From positions 67,803,788 to 67,867,787 of the forward strand of contig CM057836.1 of NCBI GenBank assembly GCA_030068075.1: a stretch of 64,000 bases of DNA, in the 5' to 3' direction. The position numbers and the translations under genes were made by a program. Origin of the DNA: Paguma larvata. Its lineage: Eukaryota > Chordata > Mammalia > Carnivora > Viverridae. The notes beneath the pieces were generated by a model, which was not told where the DNA came from, did no database searches, and was given only the letters and a program-made list of their open reading frames with translations. Below, piece by piece: positions 1-11,440 of the stretch. Numbering within the stretch: position 1 is the stretch's first letter; each line of letters begins with the position of its first letter.

Positions 1-114
1 TTTGACTAAGCATGTCCTAGTTGCCAAAACAACGAGGGGAAGTCTATCATAAATAAATTCACTTTGCCCAGAAATGTGTTAACCAACTTGCTCAGTGCAA
101 GTTTTACTAAATAT

Positions 115-347
115 CAGGGGTTAGCAAACGTTTTTTTTTTTTTCCTGTAAAGGGCCAGATAGTAAATAATTTAGATTTTGTAAACCATATAATCTCTGTA
201 GCAACTACTTAACCCAGCCACTGTAGCATGAAAATAGCCATAGACAATTTATAAATAAATAGGCATGTCTGCATTACAGTAAACTTTTATTTATAAACAC
301 AAGCAATGGGCTGAATTTGGCCCCATGGCTGTAGTTTGCTCTGAACC
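115..347 (+). mobile_element. hAT-type non-autonomous DNA transposon fossil (MER class)
   Basis: The sequence has the body of a well-known mammalian hAT-Charlie-type MER element: a segment near 148 reading taaagggccagatagtaaat, a central ccatagacaat, and an end near gtagtttgct. The termini caggggttagcaaac and the complement of gtttgctctgaacc form imperfect inverted repeats. A poly-T run interrupts the left end. It is non-coding and diverged. I do not pin the exact family name. A second, shorter copy in the same orientation lies near 37.5 kb. Confidence 0.75.
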
Positions 348-462
348 ATCACAAATAGGCCACCATGTAGTGTAAGAGGTTGCTTCTTGATGAATTTTTC
401 TACATGAAAAATTATATTTGCGTACTTTTGTATCTTATGTCTTCTCAATCTAGTCTAATAGT

Positions 463-1134
463 TGTTGGGAGCCATCTTGGGCTCATAGGTTGAGACACCT
501 CCCTGTGTGGAAAGGTAGATGATTGCAAGGCTCCTGCCAATCAAATGGCACCCAGTCTTACCTCCTTCCAAATAATTTTTCAGGCTTGGATTTTTTTTGA
601 GCTGCCCTCTTTGACCTCAAGGGAGGTAATGCTCTTTTGCTTTATGACATTCAAGTAAAAAAGGGAACTTGGAATGTGATGCATTGATGGATAACATCTG
701 AAGGAGACTATGTAAATGTACTTATTCATAAGCAAAAGGACAAGCATTGAGAATTCCACCCTTGCCAGATGGATTGCACCTTCCCCATTGTAGTTGGAAG
801 AAAAGGCCTCAAGGCAATACCCTGTTCTCTCCTCCTGCCCAAAATTTATATGTTAATTAACCTGAAACCAACATACAGGATTGAGGAAGTTGCCTCCTTG
901 CCGGTAAAAACACATTATTGTTAAAGATATCAAGCTATGGAATGTCACTCATTGATGTAATGTCACTCACTACCTTTAAAAATAAAGACACTGAGACCAT
1001 TGGTGGAGATGCAAGAATTGCCAGGGCTGCCTGCTTGGTCATTAGACTACATCTCTCTCCTTGCTCTCTCCTTCCTTTTGCCTGACTGTCTGTCTTTCCG
1101 GGATCCCTGGACTCACTGGAGTCGGACCCCAGCA
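463..1134 (+). mobile_element. Solo LTR, class II (ERVK/IAP-like) endogenous retrovirus, copy 1
   Basis: The element starts TGTTGGGAGCC and ends AGCA, giving the retroviral TG...CA termini. It is flanked by an exact 6-bp TSD, aatagt, at 457-462 and 1135-1140. A 6-bp duplication and a TGTTGGGAGCC start are typical of class II (betaretrovirus/IAP-like) ERVs. A TATA-like tttatat lies near 845 and AATAAA at 981-986, consistent with U3 and R. The 672-bp LTR has no internal region, so it is a solo LTR left by recombination. The short open frames inside it are not genes. Family assignment is from termini and TSD length only. Confidence 0.88.
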
Positions 1135-1366
1135 AATAGTATAGTTTGTATAAATAATTCTCTTATAGTCCAGAGGAATCTATTCTAGGTACATCCTTAT
1201 CTGGTGACCTGATCTAAGAAATAGCTACAAAAGTGGATGGATCCTAAACTCTTAAGGCAGTGTTTTAAAAATGTGTCTTAAGGCAGCAAATATGTTAAGA
1301 AGAATTAGGTTACTGAGATCTAGGTTATATTTTTTATCACAAAATTTAAGTATAAATATTCTGTAT
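1135..1366. other. Short spacer between two opposed LTRs
   Basis: This 232-bp AT-rich stretch includes the right TSD of copy 1 and the left TSD of copy 2. I see no repeat or gene in it. It is the only non-LTR sequence separating two independent insertions of the same family. Confidence 0.6.
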
Positions 1367-2152
1367 TGCCGGAGTCCAGCTCCAGCATGTCCAGGGATAC
1401 TCTAAAGGAGGAAAGGTGTTGGCACGGATGAATGACTCAAGAGAACTGCATGGTTTCTGGAATTGGGCAGGCGCACATCTGCGTGCTTCCTGATCCCAGT
1501 ATTTTATTTAAAGGTAGTAAGTGACATTACAATAAGTGAGTGACATCCCATCAGTAAGCATAGTTTGTACAATAATGTGTTTTTATCAGCAAAGCATCGA
1601 TTTCCTCATTCTTGCAGGTTGTTTTCAACTTAGCATATAAATTTAAGACGGGGGGAGAGAACAAGATATTACCTAGGCCTGCCTATGTTAATTATCTATA
1701 AACAGGCCAGGAGTCATTCTGCCTATTCTTCCAACTATAATGGGGGAGGTGCAACCCATCTGGCAAGGACAGAATTCCCAATGCTTGTCCTTTGCTCGTG
1801 AATGAGTGAATTTACATAATAGGAGCCTAACGTTTACACAAGTCACACGAATATCTAGCCAGCTCATAACTGCTATCAATCTGTGCAACCCAACCCCAAG
1901 ATGCAACTTTAAGATTACTTCTGGCCAGGCTACTCTCATTGCTCCAGGTCCTTCCTTTTTATTTAAGTGCCACAAAACAAAAGAGAATTACATCCCTTAA
2001 GGCCAATGAGGGCAATTCAAGAAATCCAAGCCTAAAAGATTAATATTAGAAGGAGATGGTTTTGGATGCCAGTTTGGTGGCAGGAGCCTTGCTACATCCA
2101 CCGTTTCACACAGGGAAAGTGTCAACCTGTGTGCCCAAGATGGCTCCCAGCA
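1367..2152 (-). mobile_element. Solo LTR, class II (ERVK/IAP-like) endogenous retrovirus, copy 2
   Basis: Read on the minus strand, this LTR begins TGCTGGGAGCCATCTTGGG and ends in TCCGGCA, matching copy 1 through most of its length. It is flanked by an exact 6-bp TSD, ctgtat, at 1361-1366 and 2153-2158. The minus-strand AATAAA is at 1503-1508. At 786 bp it is longer than copy 1; its U3 holds about 100 bp that copy 1 lacks or has replaced. The different TSD shows it is a separate insertion, not the partner LTR of one provirus. Confidence 0.88.
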
Positions 2153-2158
2153 CTGTAT

Positions 2159-2398
2159 GGTCTATATCGTTGATTCTCTGCTACAAGATATGCAAAAATG
2201 AATGGATTCTGATGCAAAAGGATTGAGGAGTGGTGATTATCTGGAAGTAGAATGCTTCTTACATGTGTAGGAAAATCCTGCAGTACTCACAGAGTAACTT
2301 TAAGACTGTGAACTTAAATATCAAGAAATATTCATCTGCATATAGTCAACCAACATTTGCCAGCACCAAAAGGTAAACAGTGTTATCTCCAGTATTCA
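2159..2398. other. Unclassified sequence between LTRs
   Basis: About 240 bp with no repeat family or coding signal that I recognise. It separates the class II LTR from the gammaretrovirus-like LTR. Confidence 0.5.
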
Positions 2399-2805
2399 TG
2401 ATCCCCAAAGACCACCAGGGAGCCGAGTCCAATGCAAAAACAAAGAGCCTTTATTCGAGCTAGCTCGAGCTCAGCCTTCTACCTGCACCAACATGGCGGT
2501 GAGAAGAGAAAGAGAGCAAGATTCAAAAGCACACAGGTTTAATAGGGGTCTAGGGGCATTTGGTTAGGTGATGGTCATGGCCCTAGCCTATTGGTGGGGG
2601 GAAGGTGAGGAGATGGTCGTGGCCGCAGTCGATTAGCTGGGAAAGGGCCATTGTCCTGTTGCTCAGGTTACCGTGCAGGAAGCTGGGGGTTTCGGTCGAT
2701 CATTGAGCAAGCTCTTGCACATGCACTGAAGGTTAGACTGGGGACATAGTTACTCAAGATGGAGGACACAGAACAAAGTGGAGTTGGTCCCAGTCTGCCC
2801 TTTCA
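2399..2805 (-). mobile_element. Solo LTR, class I gammaretrovirus-like ERV
   Basis: On the minus strand it starts TGAAAGGGCAG and ends GGGGATCA. The AATAAA signal (complement at 2450-2455) is followed closely by ggctctttgtttttgc, a layout typical of gammaretroviral R-U5. It is about 407 bp, GC-richer than its surroundings, with no internal sequence attached. A clean 4-bp TSD is not visible (ttca on the left, ttag on the right), so one end may have mutated. It may still carry promoter motifs, but none is shown to be active. Confidence 0.75.
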
Positions 2806-3954
2806 TTAGTCTGGCTTGTAATTTTTGCTACTGATTGATATCCTAATTCTGGACAAAACTAACCAATAACATATTTTTGGCTACACATTAATAGAATATT
2901 TCTTGTATCATTGATATATTTTGGATTTGCACTTTTAAATGTTTGATTTTTTTTTTTCATATCCATTTAACCTAATGTCTAACTGTGCACATTTGCTTAA
3001 GAATTAGCCAAAGATATAGGTACTTAATGGGGTGTTGGAGTAAAGCAAATATAAATAAATGGTCCATGCAAGAAGTGAACTCATGACTATAGTATTACAA
3101 GAAGCATGAACATCTATTTCAGTTAATAGACAAACTTTGATAATAAATTGTACAGAGTAAATCCTTACCAAACTTTGGAAGTTGTTTTGAGATCAATATT
3201 ATAGGTTAGTACATATTCAGTTTATAGAAAGGAGGGAAGAAGGGAATCTAAAAATAGACTGAGCAAACTTTGGTCATCTCCCCATCTTATACCCTTTATC
3301 ATACATTGCTTAAAGAAACAGTTAACTGTTTTTTTTTTAAATAAAGATAATGGTGGCTTTACTTTGCATAATACTATCACCTTCATGAATATATTTTTAT
3401 AAAATACATATTTCCCTCATATCCCCAAAATTTAGCAGTGATTTTCAAGTCAAGAGCACCATATAACACCAAAATTAAATAAAAAATAAGGAAATGGAAA
3501 CAAAATTGTACATCAAAATATGAGTGCCTGAATATTAATTTCACAAAGTTTTCTAAAAACCGAGGTGAATGGAGAATTAGGGTAGAATTCTAATTATTCT
3601 ATCTAATTAAAAGGTAATGTTAATGATTATTCTCCTAATGTCAAATACAATGTCAGGTTATTTTGAAAATCTTTACCGGCAACAATTGAAAAAAAATAAT
3701 GCATGTTACTTATAGTATAGATTATAGAAGAAATGCTTATGATAAAAGTGTTTCTTATATCATCCTTATTAAGGACCAATAGCATAACACTGATATGAAA
3801 TTATAGGCTAACGAAGACATTTCAGAAGGAATGAAAGCCAACTAACTTTAAGTTTGTAATAGTTTGTGGTATAATTTGATATGAAAAAAGACATCAAGCA
3901 GATGGAATCAGAACTATCTTAATTAGTTTCACTTAGCTCTTTAATGGAGTTAGA
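2806..3954. other. AT-rich non-repeat stretch
   Basis: No repeat family, coding frame or motif cluster that I can name, up to the TSD of the SINE at 3970. Confidence 0.5.
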
Positions 3955-3969
3955 AAATACTGATCCAAG

Positions 3970-4193
3970 GAGCACCTGGGTGGCTCAGTCCTTTAAGCAT
4001 CCAACTTCAGCTCAGGTCATGATCTCACAGCTCACGAGTTGGAGCCCTGCATTGGGCTCTGTGCTGACAGCTCAGAGCCTGGAGCCTGCTTTGGATTCTG
4101 TGTCTCTCTCTTTCTTTGCCCTTTCCCCAATCACACTCTGTCTCTCTCTCTCATAAATAAATAAACATTTAAAAATTTTTTATAAAAAAAAGG
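3970..4193 (+). mobile_element. Feliform CAN SINE
   Basis: The tRNA-derived head (agcacctgggtggctcag) is followed by the caggtcatgatctcac mid-section, a CT-rich tract and an ATAAATAAATAAA tail. An exact 15-bp TSD, aaatactgatccaag, flanks it at 3955-3969 and 4194-4208. It is a typical full-length, moderately diverged copy. A 70-codon frame across it is not a gene. Confidence 0.95.
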
Positions 4194-4208
4194 AAATACT
4201 GATCCAAG

Positions 4209-6719
4209 AAATAGGTATGATCCTGGAGCATAGCTAATGTGTATTGTTGATAGTAGGGAAATCCAAATGCTGAGGATACTATTTATCAAAACAGAATAAT
4301 TGATGTTAAGATTGAAATAGGATTGTAAGATCCATTTTTATGGAGTAAGGATCAACTCATGTCTAAATTAATATAGGTTCAAAGGAGTTCTCTCAGAACC
4401 AACATTTTCCCTCATTTTGGGTCTGCTCAAGTAAATTTGTCTGATCCTAATGTGTTCTCCTCGATTAAGTAGAGCTGAACTTTGTGAGGAAAACTAAATG
4501 ACAGAGTTGAAGCATTATTGGATAGATGTGTTCTTTTTCCGTGAAGAGTTTATCTTTCATGTTGTTTTTTCTCTGACAATGTAGCAAGAGAAGTACAACT
4601 TCCATTTGGAACTTGTCTCCCTGTTGTCAAGTCTAAGGGCTTGTAACAGTGCAATCAACTCACAAGACCTTTTATAACCCATTATTTCAAAAGAATTAAT
4701 ATATTCTTTTTTAGGAACCTACAGAAAGTACACGTTCTACTATGTCTTCCTAAATTAGACTCTGTCCCAATGGTCTGATCCCATGAAAATAATAAAATTA
4801 AACTCCTTATCCATTGTATCCCAGATGACTAATAGAATCTGATGAAACAATTTGACAGCAAATTGCTTCATTACTCAATAAATGAAAGCTGTACTCATTG
4901 AAGGTCGGTGTCCACTTTTCGATGCATATTAAATGAGGAAATGTAGAAGTCATCATCCTTAGCTTTTCCAGAGACAGCTACCTTTCCTGCTGATTATTGA
5001 ACCTCCTTTATCCCCAAGGAAATCACAGATGAATGTTAACTCCCAGCTCTATCTGTTTCTGTATAAACAAAAGGAGTTCCATGCTTTGCCAAGATTCTAG
5101 GTTTTAAATCCCTAGAGCAAAGGGGAAGACTCATTTTGCCACCTGCAAGCAAAAATTGTCCAAATGAAAATCCCATTACTTATTCAGCAATGGCTCTGGG
5201 AATACAGTCCAGATGGGTTGAATCCCTATCCACAAACCTCTACCTTCTGGTTTTATAGTTCAGTGATGCATTATTACCTGCCCTAATTTATCTGAGTTAA
5301 ACAGTTCCCATTTAAAAAATGTTATGTAGTCATTGAACTCTGACCTACTTCAATAAATCTATCGAGTGAGGTTTGTGATCTTCAAAAAAAAAAAAAAGGT
5401 TTTGTTTTTTTTTTCCATCTTCTGATGGTTTTGATCCTTTCTTCAAGCAGTATCTCTCCAAATATATACAGAGCTCCATTCCTTAGAGTTAAGCATTTCT
5501 TTCTCAGTGTATAACTCCATATCCTGGAAAGGGTGAACACTTTAAACTCATAGATACTTAGAGTGAATTGATTTCTCACTAGTTTTCTTTCACAAGAACT
5601 CAGAGCAGCAGGAAAGCAATTTTACATAGAGTTGACCCCTGCTGAATCTGAGGTTTCTAATCACATACAAATATGCAACAATGTGCTGGATATTTACTTA
5701 TCAAGACAGTGAGCAAATATGATCTTCTGATATGGTAGAAAGAGCTGGGACAAAATAATTTATTGGCACATTAATGCATGTGTGTTATTTTTTCTATTCC
5801 CTTACCTCTAAAACACATACAAATTCTAAGCAGGTAGCTAAACGCTTAGAGATTTCTTCCCTTGGAGATTTGTACAAGGAGGAAAATTCAATCTTTATTT
5901 ACCTTTGGTAAAAGTTTAATTTTACTATTCCCATGATCCAGGAGTTGGAATGGGGTTCACAGAGGAAAGAAAAAGCAGAAAAAGTAATGTTATTGAAAGG
6001 AGGAAGAAAATAAGATCTTTTTCTTCCTCACAGACTAAAGATAACTGAGTTATGTGGGCCAAAAGTAGCACCTGAATTGTTGTCTTGAGTTTCTTTTTAT
6101 TTTTTTCACTTAAGTTTTGTTTTTTGTTTTGTTTTGTTCTGCTTTGCTTTACCTTGGATGCCAGCTCACAATAACTTACAATTTACATAAGAAATCATAA
6201 ATTTGCTCACTTATAAAATGGAAAATATTTAACATGAAAAAGTGCCTTCACGTGCATTTCTCTTCTAATCATTCATTTAAAAATAAGTTGGTTAGCATTC
6301 AAATGGATAACAGTCTGTTCTAGGGCCAAGGCAGGTAAAGTAAAGAATTCTCTTGGAAAATTTCATTACATGAGAAAGAAAGGAAGTACTCAGAGAATGA
6401 TTGGAACCTGTTAGAGGACATAAAAGGATAGTTTGAGCATTAGATTATATAATAATAATAATGATGAATGTATTCAGTAAAATAAGAATCCATTATTCTA
6501 TACTGAAAAAATAATTAAACATTCTTAAATTCTTGTACTTTTGGAGTAGAAACAAGATAGAAATAATAAACCAATGGATATTAAATCCAGAGGGGGAAAA
6601 TGTTATCAAAGTCGACATCACCAATATTGGAACAAACCAAATCATATGCCTCTTAATATAATGCAGTGAGAAAGATACCATATCACTTTGTGATATTACT
6701 GACAAAAATAATACATAAT
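4209..6719. other. Unique AT-rich DNA
   Basis: A 2.5-kb stretch with only short poly-A/T runs (near 5385-5415) and a TTTTG-rich tract near 6115-6140. The few open frames are under 70 codons and show no family resemblance. Very old repeat fossils could be present below my ability to recognise them. Confidence 0.45.
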
Positions 6720-7440
6720 TTAAATTTTATCATGAGGAAATATCAGACAAACCTAAAATAAGGTGACCAACTAGCTCATACTTCTAAAAAAAATGTTTTA
6801 AAAACAAAAAGAAGGGGTGCTTGGGTGTCTCAGTTGGTTAAACATATGACTCTTGATGTCGGTTTGGGTCATGATCTCACAGTTTTGTGAGTTTGAGCAC
6901 CGCGTTGGTTATCAGCGCAGAGCCTGCTTGAGGGATTCTCTCTCTCACTCCATTTGCCCTCCCTCACTTTTGCTCTCTCTCTCTCTCTCTCTAAAAAATA
7001 AAGTTTATTTTTTAAAGAAAGTCTGAGAATTCATTCTAGATTAAAAAGACTAAAGAACAAGGACAAACAACTTGATACAATATGTGAATCTGAATTGATT
7101 TCAAGAGTAGGAACAAAATAGCTACAAAATAAACTATTGGGACTATTGATGAAATTGGAATATGGACTGTAGATTAGGTAACAATTGTATTGATGTTAAA
7201 TTGTCTACTTTTGATAATAATAATATGATGATATAGACAATGACCTTGACTTAGGTGATACAAATCAATTATAAACATGTAAAGATACACGGTTTCTTCA
7301 ACTTAATCTCAAATAATTCTTATCAACTATGATAAAGCAAATGAGACAAAATATAATTTGGGCAAGAAATAGATGAGAGTTAGTGTACAATCATTACACA
7401 TTCTTTCTTATTTGAAATTATGTAAAAATTAAAATATATA
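6720..7440 (+). mobile_element. Old L1M-type LINE 3' end, interrupted by a SINE
   Basis: The text around 6728-6790 (atcatgaggaaatatcagac) and 7030-7440 (tgatgaaattggaatatgga, then taattgtattgatgttaaat-like text and ataaagcaaatgagacaaaa) follows the 3' UTR shared by ancient mammalian L1M elements. It ends in an A-rich stretch near 7430-7447. The SINE at 6814-7020 splits it. There is no coding capacity. Confidence 0.65.
6814..7020 (+). mobile_element. Feliform CAN SINE (nested in L1M)
   Basis: The head ggggtgcttgggtgtctcag is followed by gggtcatgatctcacag, a (CT)n stretch near 6973-6991 and an AATAAAG-containing tail. It sits inside the L1M 3' UTR, so it is younger. I could not define an exact TSD in the A-rich target. 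Confidence 0.9.
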
Positions 7441-7862
7441 AAAAATAGTGAGTTGGATTTAATAGTCCTTAAAGTTTCCTTCCTTAAAACTTATGATTTT
7501 AGGATTTAGTTTAATCATGAGAATTTCTCAAATATTTCTCCAGGAAAAAAAAATCACCGCTTCCTCTGACTTTATATCCTTAGGGTCTTCATCATATTCC
7601 ATTCATTTGTGATTTAAATAATTAATTAATCAATTATTTATTGACTACTTAGTATAAGTGAAACTGAAGTAGACACTGGGGGTCCATTATAAGTAGGAAA
7701 CAAAATTCGTAGAATTACAGCCTATCTTACTATATTTTGAGTACGTATGTTTCATTTCTTTTCTAGAATTCTAAAGTCTTTAAGAACCTGATAGTTCATG
7801 AACATACTGTTTAATATTTATATGTCAATTATAATGACAATTGGCTATCTGAAATGTGACTT

Positions 7863-7985
7863 GTTTTTATTATTTTTTATTATTTTTTTTATTTTAAATA
7901 GGCTCCACCCCCAACATGGGGCTCAAACTCATGACCCTGAGATCAAAACTCACACGCTCTACCAACCAAGGCAGCCAGGCACCCC
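7863..7985 (-). mobile_element. Short, older CAN SINE
   Basis: On the minus strand the order is a tRNA-like head (ggggtgcctggctgccttgg), a central gatctcagggtcatgagttt, then a short linker and an A-rich tail (poly-T at 7863-7895). It lacks the long CT tract of the younger copies, so it belongs to an older, shorter subfamily. Confidence 0.85.
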
Positions 7986-8154
7986 TGTTTAACTCACTAA
8001 AACCACGTTTAAACATACTTGATATAGATATTAATATTATGTGATAAGTTTATTTTACAGGTAAAAATACAAAGTTTGAAAAATTATTGAAAGTCTACAA
8101 TATAACATTATAAGGAAGAGAAGATGTCATATGTATGAAAGAATATAAGAAAAC

Positions 8155-8375
8155 TGATATTTATTGAGATTATACTGTGTTATAGAAATTGTGTTCAGCA
8201 GCATATACCAATTATTTACCCAGGCAACAGTTCCATGAAATAGATATCATTAGCCCCTTTTTACAAACCAAGAAACTGAGGCTCAGTATACTGAAGAGGC
8301 TTACATAGGTTTATTCATGTTGGTAAGAAGATTGTTTGGAAACCAGGACTGTTGAATTCTAGATCATTACATTTT
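8155..8375 (-). mobile_element. MIR SINE fossil
   Basis: The plus strand shows the complement of MIR: tatttattgagattatactg, then ccaagaaactgaggctcag near 8267-8285, then text like the MIR core. MIRs are pre-eutherian tRNA-derived SINEs; this is a diverged, partial copy. Confidence 0.75.
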
Positions 8376-9334
8376 CTCTTTGGAGTCGAGGGAGAAAAAG
8401 ATGACATGTTTCCACATGAGGTCAAAGGAATGACCAAGCATTCAGTTGGCCTAATACATTTTTATATTGTTGGTTTCAGTTGTTTTTAATCCATTTACCT
8501 TTTGCATTTCTTTCCTGTGAAAAGCATTATTACTGCATGGATGTATTTTTCTCAAAGTATATTCAATGACTGGTTATCATGATTGAAATAAATTATATAG
8601 TTATTTCTTTCTGGAATAAAGAACAGAGACATGAAGGTGTCAAGAAAATCCATAAATATAGTAACTCTTACATTTGTTAACTTGCAACATGTAAATGATT
8701 TTCAAATGAGATTTTCTACAGATTTCAAATTCTGAAATCTATATATTTTTTCATGTAAGAATAAATCCTGAATTGATTAACATTAGATGTGTAAATTTTT
8801 ATAGTGTTATTCACTCAAAATTTCTGACAGAATATTTTAAAACAGCAGATATCTTAGCTCCTTGATATGTGCAGAATTAGGGGCTTGAAAACAGACAATG
8901 AGTGAAAATTAATTATAGCTAAAACTGGAGGAAAGAGAAAATAAATGGTTCTACCTTTTCTTGGAAAAGAAAATTGAGCAGATGGCATATTTCTCACTTA
9001 CCCACAACCAGATCAACCTTCCATCTCACAGAAAGTGAGAAGGCAGTAGATGAGTAATGATGGCAAAAGAACCTGTCTTACATGTGGAATCACCTGTTTT
9101 CCCTGTCCTGGATATTGTCAAAGAAGGTCTGAATATGAAGTAGACAGTCTTGAATTTCTAAAATAAATACAAAATGTAATAGATGTGTTTTAATTTCTCT
9201 GAGGCAGATACATTTGTCGAGAAAATATTTTGTAGCTTAAATTATAACCATAAAATATGTATAGAAATGCATCTCTTTTTTATATATTTATATGTGATAT
9301 AAAGTGATGCATAAGAGTAGAAATAGTAATGATC
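8376..9334. other. AT-rich non-repeat stretch
   Basis: No gene or named repeat recognised between two MIR fossils. Confidence 0.4.
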
Positions 9335-9490
9335 AAGGGACAGAAAACCTGGAATCTAGTTTTAGTCTGTCAGAAATAAATTGGTGATTATAAGCAAGTC
9401 ACTTGACTCTACCTTGCCCAAACTTTCTGAAAATGAGAGAAAGAGAATAAATATCTCTGTGATCTCTTTAGTCTTCAAACTTATTTAACT
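9335..9490 (+). mobile_element. MIR-type SINE fossil
   Basis: The pattern gcaagtcacttgactctacc, then ctttctgaaaatgagagaa, then a tctctgtgatctctttag stretch follows MIR/MIR3 organisation. It is strongly diverged. Confidence 0.55.
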
Positions 9491-9654
9491 TTCCTTACCA
9501 AAGTGAGATCTCTGTGCCAACTGATGTGCTCATCTTTGGGAAGAATGAAGTGACATATAGAAAGTTTTATGAATCAGATGAGTGAAAAACCAACAAACCT
9601 AAGGCTAAGAATTACCTTGCCCTGAAGTGATGTTTTTTAGGGCTAGTACCGACG

Positions 9655-9830
9655 ACAAAAATTGCCAGTTATTGAACTTTTTATATACCCCAGGCACTGA
9701 TTCATGGACTTTCCAAACATTTCCCATGTAATTATCATTTATAGAATAAACACATAATTTTGTTTCCATTTATTAAGAAAGAGATTGAGGCTCATAGAGG
9801 TTATTTTGGTGTCACCCAGGTAATAAGTAA
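9655..9830 (-). mobile_element. MIR SINE fossil
   Basis: Complementary MIR text: ttattgaacttttta...caggcactgattcatgg, then attaagaaagagattgagg and a gtcacccaggtaataagtaa end. Diverged and partial. Confidence 0.65.
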
Positions 9831-10808
9831 TAATAATATTTTTAAGGATGATTTTGAAATCCTTTTTATCTTTGACTGCTATACTTTATGCAGACTCTTG
9901 TGCTTAGGGAAGGCTTTTTTGGGGCAAATAAATTTGGTAAGACTTTAAAAGACTTAAGTGAGAAGGGAGGGAAGGAAAAAGGGAGAAAAGGATTGGAACA
10001 TTTTTTTGTTCATTGAAGTCCAAGCTATCATTAAACCCTATGTGAGTCTTTCAATGAATATTCATTCTTACTACAATTCTCCAGCAAATATTAGTTTCAT
10101 TAACGCCAGTGATATCAGAATTTATCTCTTTTCTGAATATTGTTCTTTTATAGTCTTCTATAGCTTTTTACAACCTGAAAAATTCACAGCAGTTGCACAT
10201 ATATGCAAAAGGAGTAAAATTTTCTAATTGGCAATTTCCCTTCCCAGACATGATGAATTTACTAAAAAATACCATACTAAAGTTTGTGTTTCATTTCCAA
10301 CACAATTATGCCATTAACTTTTCTTTAGTATTCACTTAGCTCTTAACCTGGGTGTTTGAGTTTGCTTCAGAGTGGTAACTGCCGGTTATCTTTTTATTTT
10401 TCCATTTCTATATTGAGACATAGTGATCATGTGATCATAATGATCATGGCATTAAATGACTCTCAGATGAAGGTACAGTAATTTACCAATTATATAGCCA
10501 GCTTTAAAATATTTTTCACACAAATATAAAAACTGAAATTATATCTACTATTTTCTCAAAATTAGAAAAAAAAAGGATGTTCTAATCACATTCATTCAGG
10601 CCCATAGGCATATACTTATATAAATAAACATTTATATACCGGGATGTCCATATACATATTCTACAGACACTGTGAGCATTAGATTACTGCCATCTGAGTT
10701 CTGAGTACAGCAGCTTCATGTATTTTAATGATATAAATTATATCATTGGAAAGCTAGGAAACAGTAGTTTGCATTATTTCAGATGGATTATGTGTTACTG
10801 AGATGAAA
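9831..10808. other. AT-rich non-repeat stretch
   Basis: No gene or repeat recognised. Open frames of 62-89 codons here lack any family features. A short run of tgatcatgtgatcataatga at 10421-10440 is locally palindromic. Confidence 0.4.
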
Positions 10809-10871
10809 CCACACACACACATGTTCTCACACACACACAAATGCACACACACACATGCACACACACACACA
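10809..10871. repeat. Interrupted (CA)n microsatellite
   Basis: Several short CA blocks are separated by atgttct, aatg and atg interruptions, so it is an old, decayed dinucleotide repeat. Confidence 0.95.
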
Positions 10872-11390
10872 GATTAACTTAAGTCCTCAATATAATCAGT
10901 TAAAGATACAAAATATTATAAAATCAAGAAGCGCCACAAAGCCACACATCTTGGTGTATTAATTTTTGATCCCCAGAGTCCTAAATCAGTATAAAAGGGC
11001 TGCCAGTTACAATGTTTGATCAACTTAGGGTTTTGCAAGATGTAGAAAATGAAATTGGTTTGCAACATAGAGCTTACATAATTAAAAAAGAAGAAAAGGA
11101 AATATTTATTCTTCTGACTTCTGCCTTGTTTTTGTACCAAACTTAGTATCAACGGGGTTATAGTATCATCTAGGAGAAAAGTCAGCATCCATGCTCACAA
11201 GTCCCTGGAAGAAGTTTGTACCTAGTACTTTCTCAAAAACCAGAAAGACTCAAGTCCATAACTATAATTTAATAACATTTTATCAGGGTAGTGTTATAAT
11301 GAATTGGCCCAAGGACCAATATATATCTACTTGGCTGAAAATATTTCCTCATTTTATTGTCCTTTGTTATTTCTAAGATGTTTAACTGGA

Positions 11391-11395
<5 letters not shown>

Positions 11396-11422
<27 letters not shown>

Positions 11423-11440
11423 TAAACACACAAACACACA
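11396..11440. repeat. (CA)n microsatellite
   Basis: An uninterrupted CA block of about 26 bp is followed by ataaacacacaaacacaca. The short overlapping open frames in this area are repeat artefacts. Confidence 0.95.

Noticed and set aside
463..2152. The two class II LTRs as 5' and 3' ends of one provirus.
   Set aside because: They are in opposite orientation, have different 6-bp TSDs, and only 232 bp of non-viral sequence lies between them.
2399..2805. An exact 4-bp TSD for the gammaretrovirus-like LTR.
   Set aside because: The flanks ttca and ttag match in only two of four positions, so I report the LTR without a TSD.
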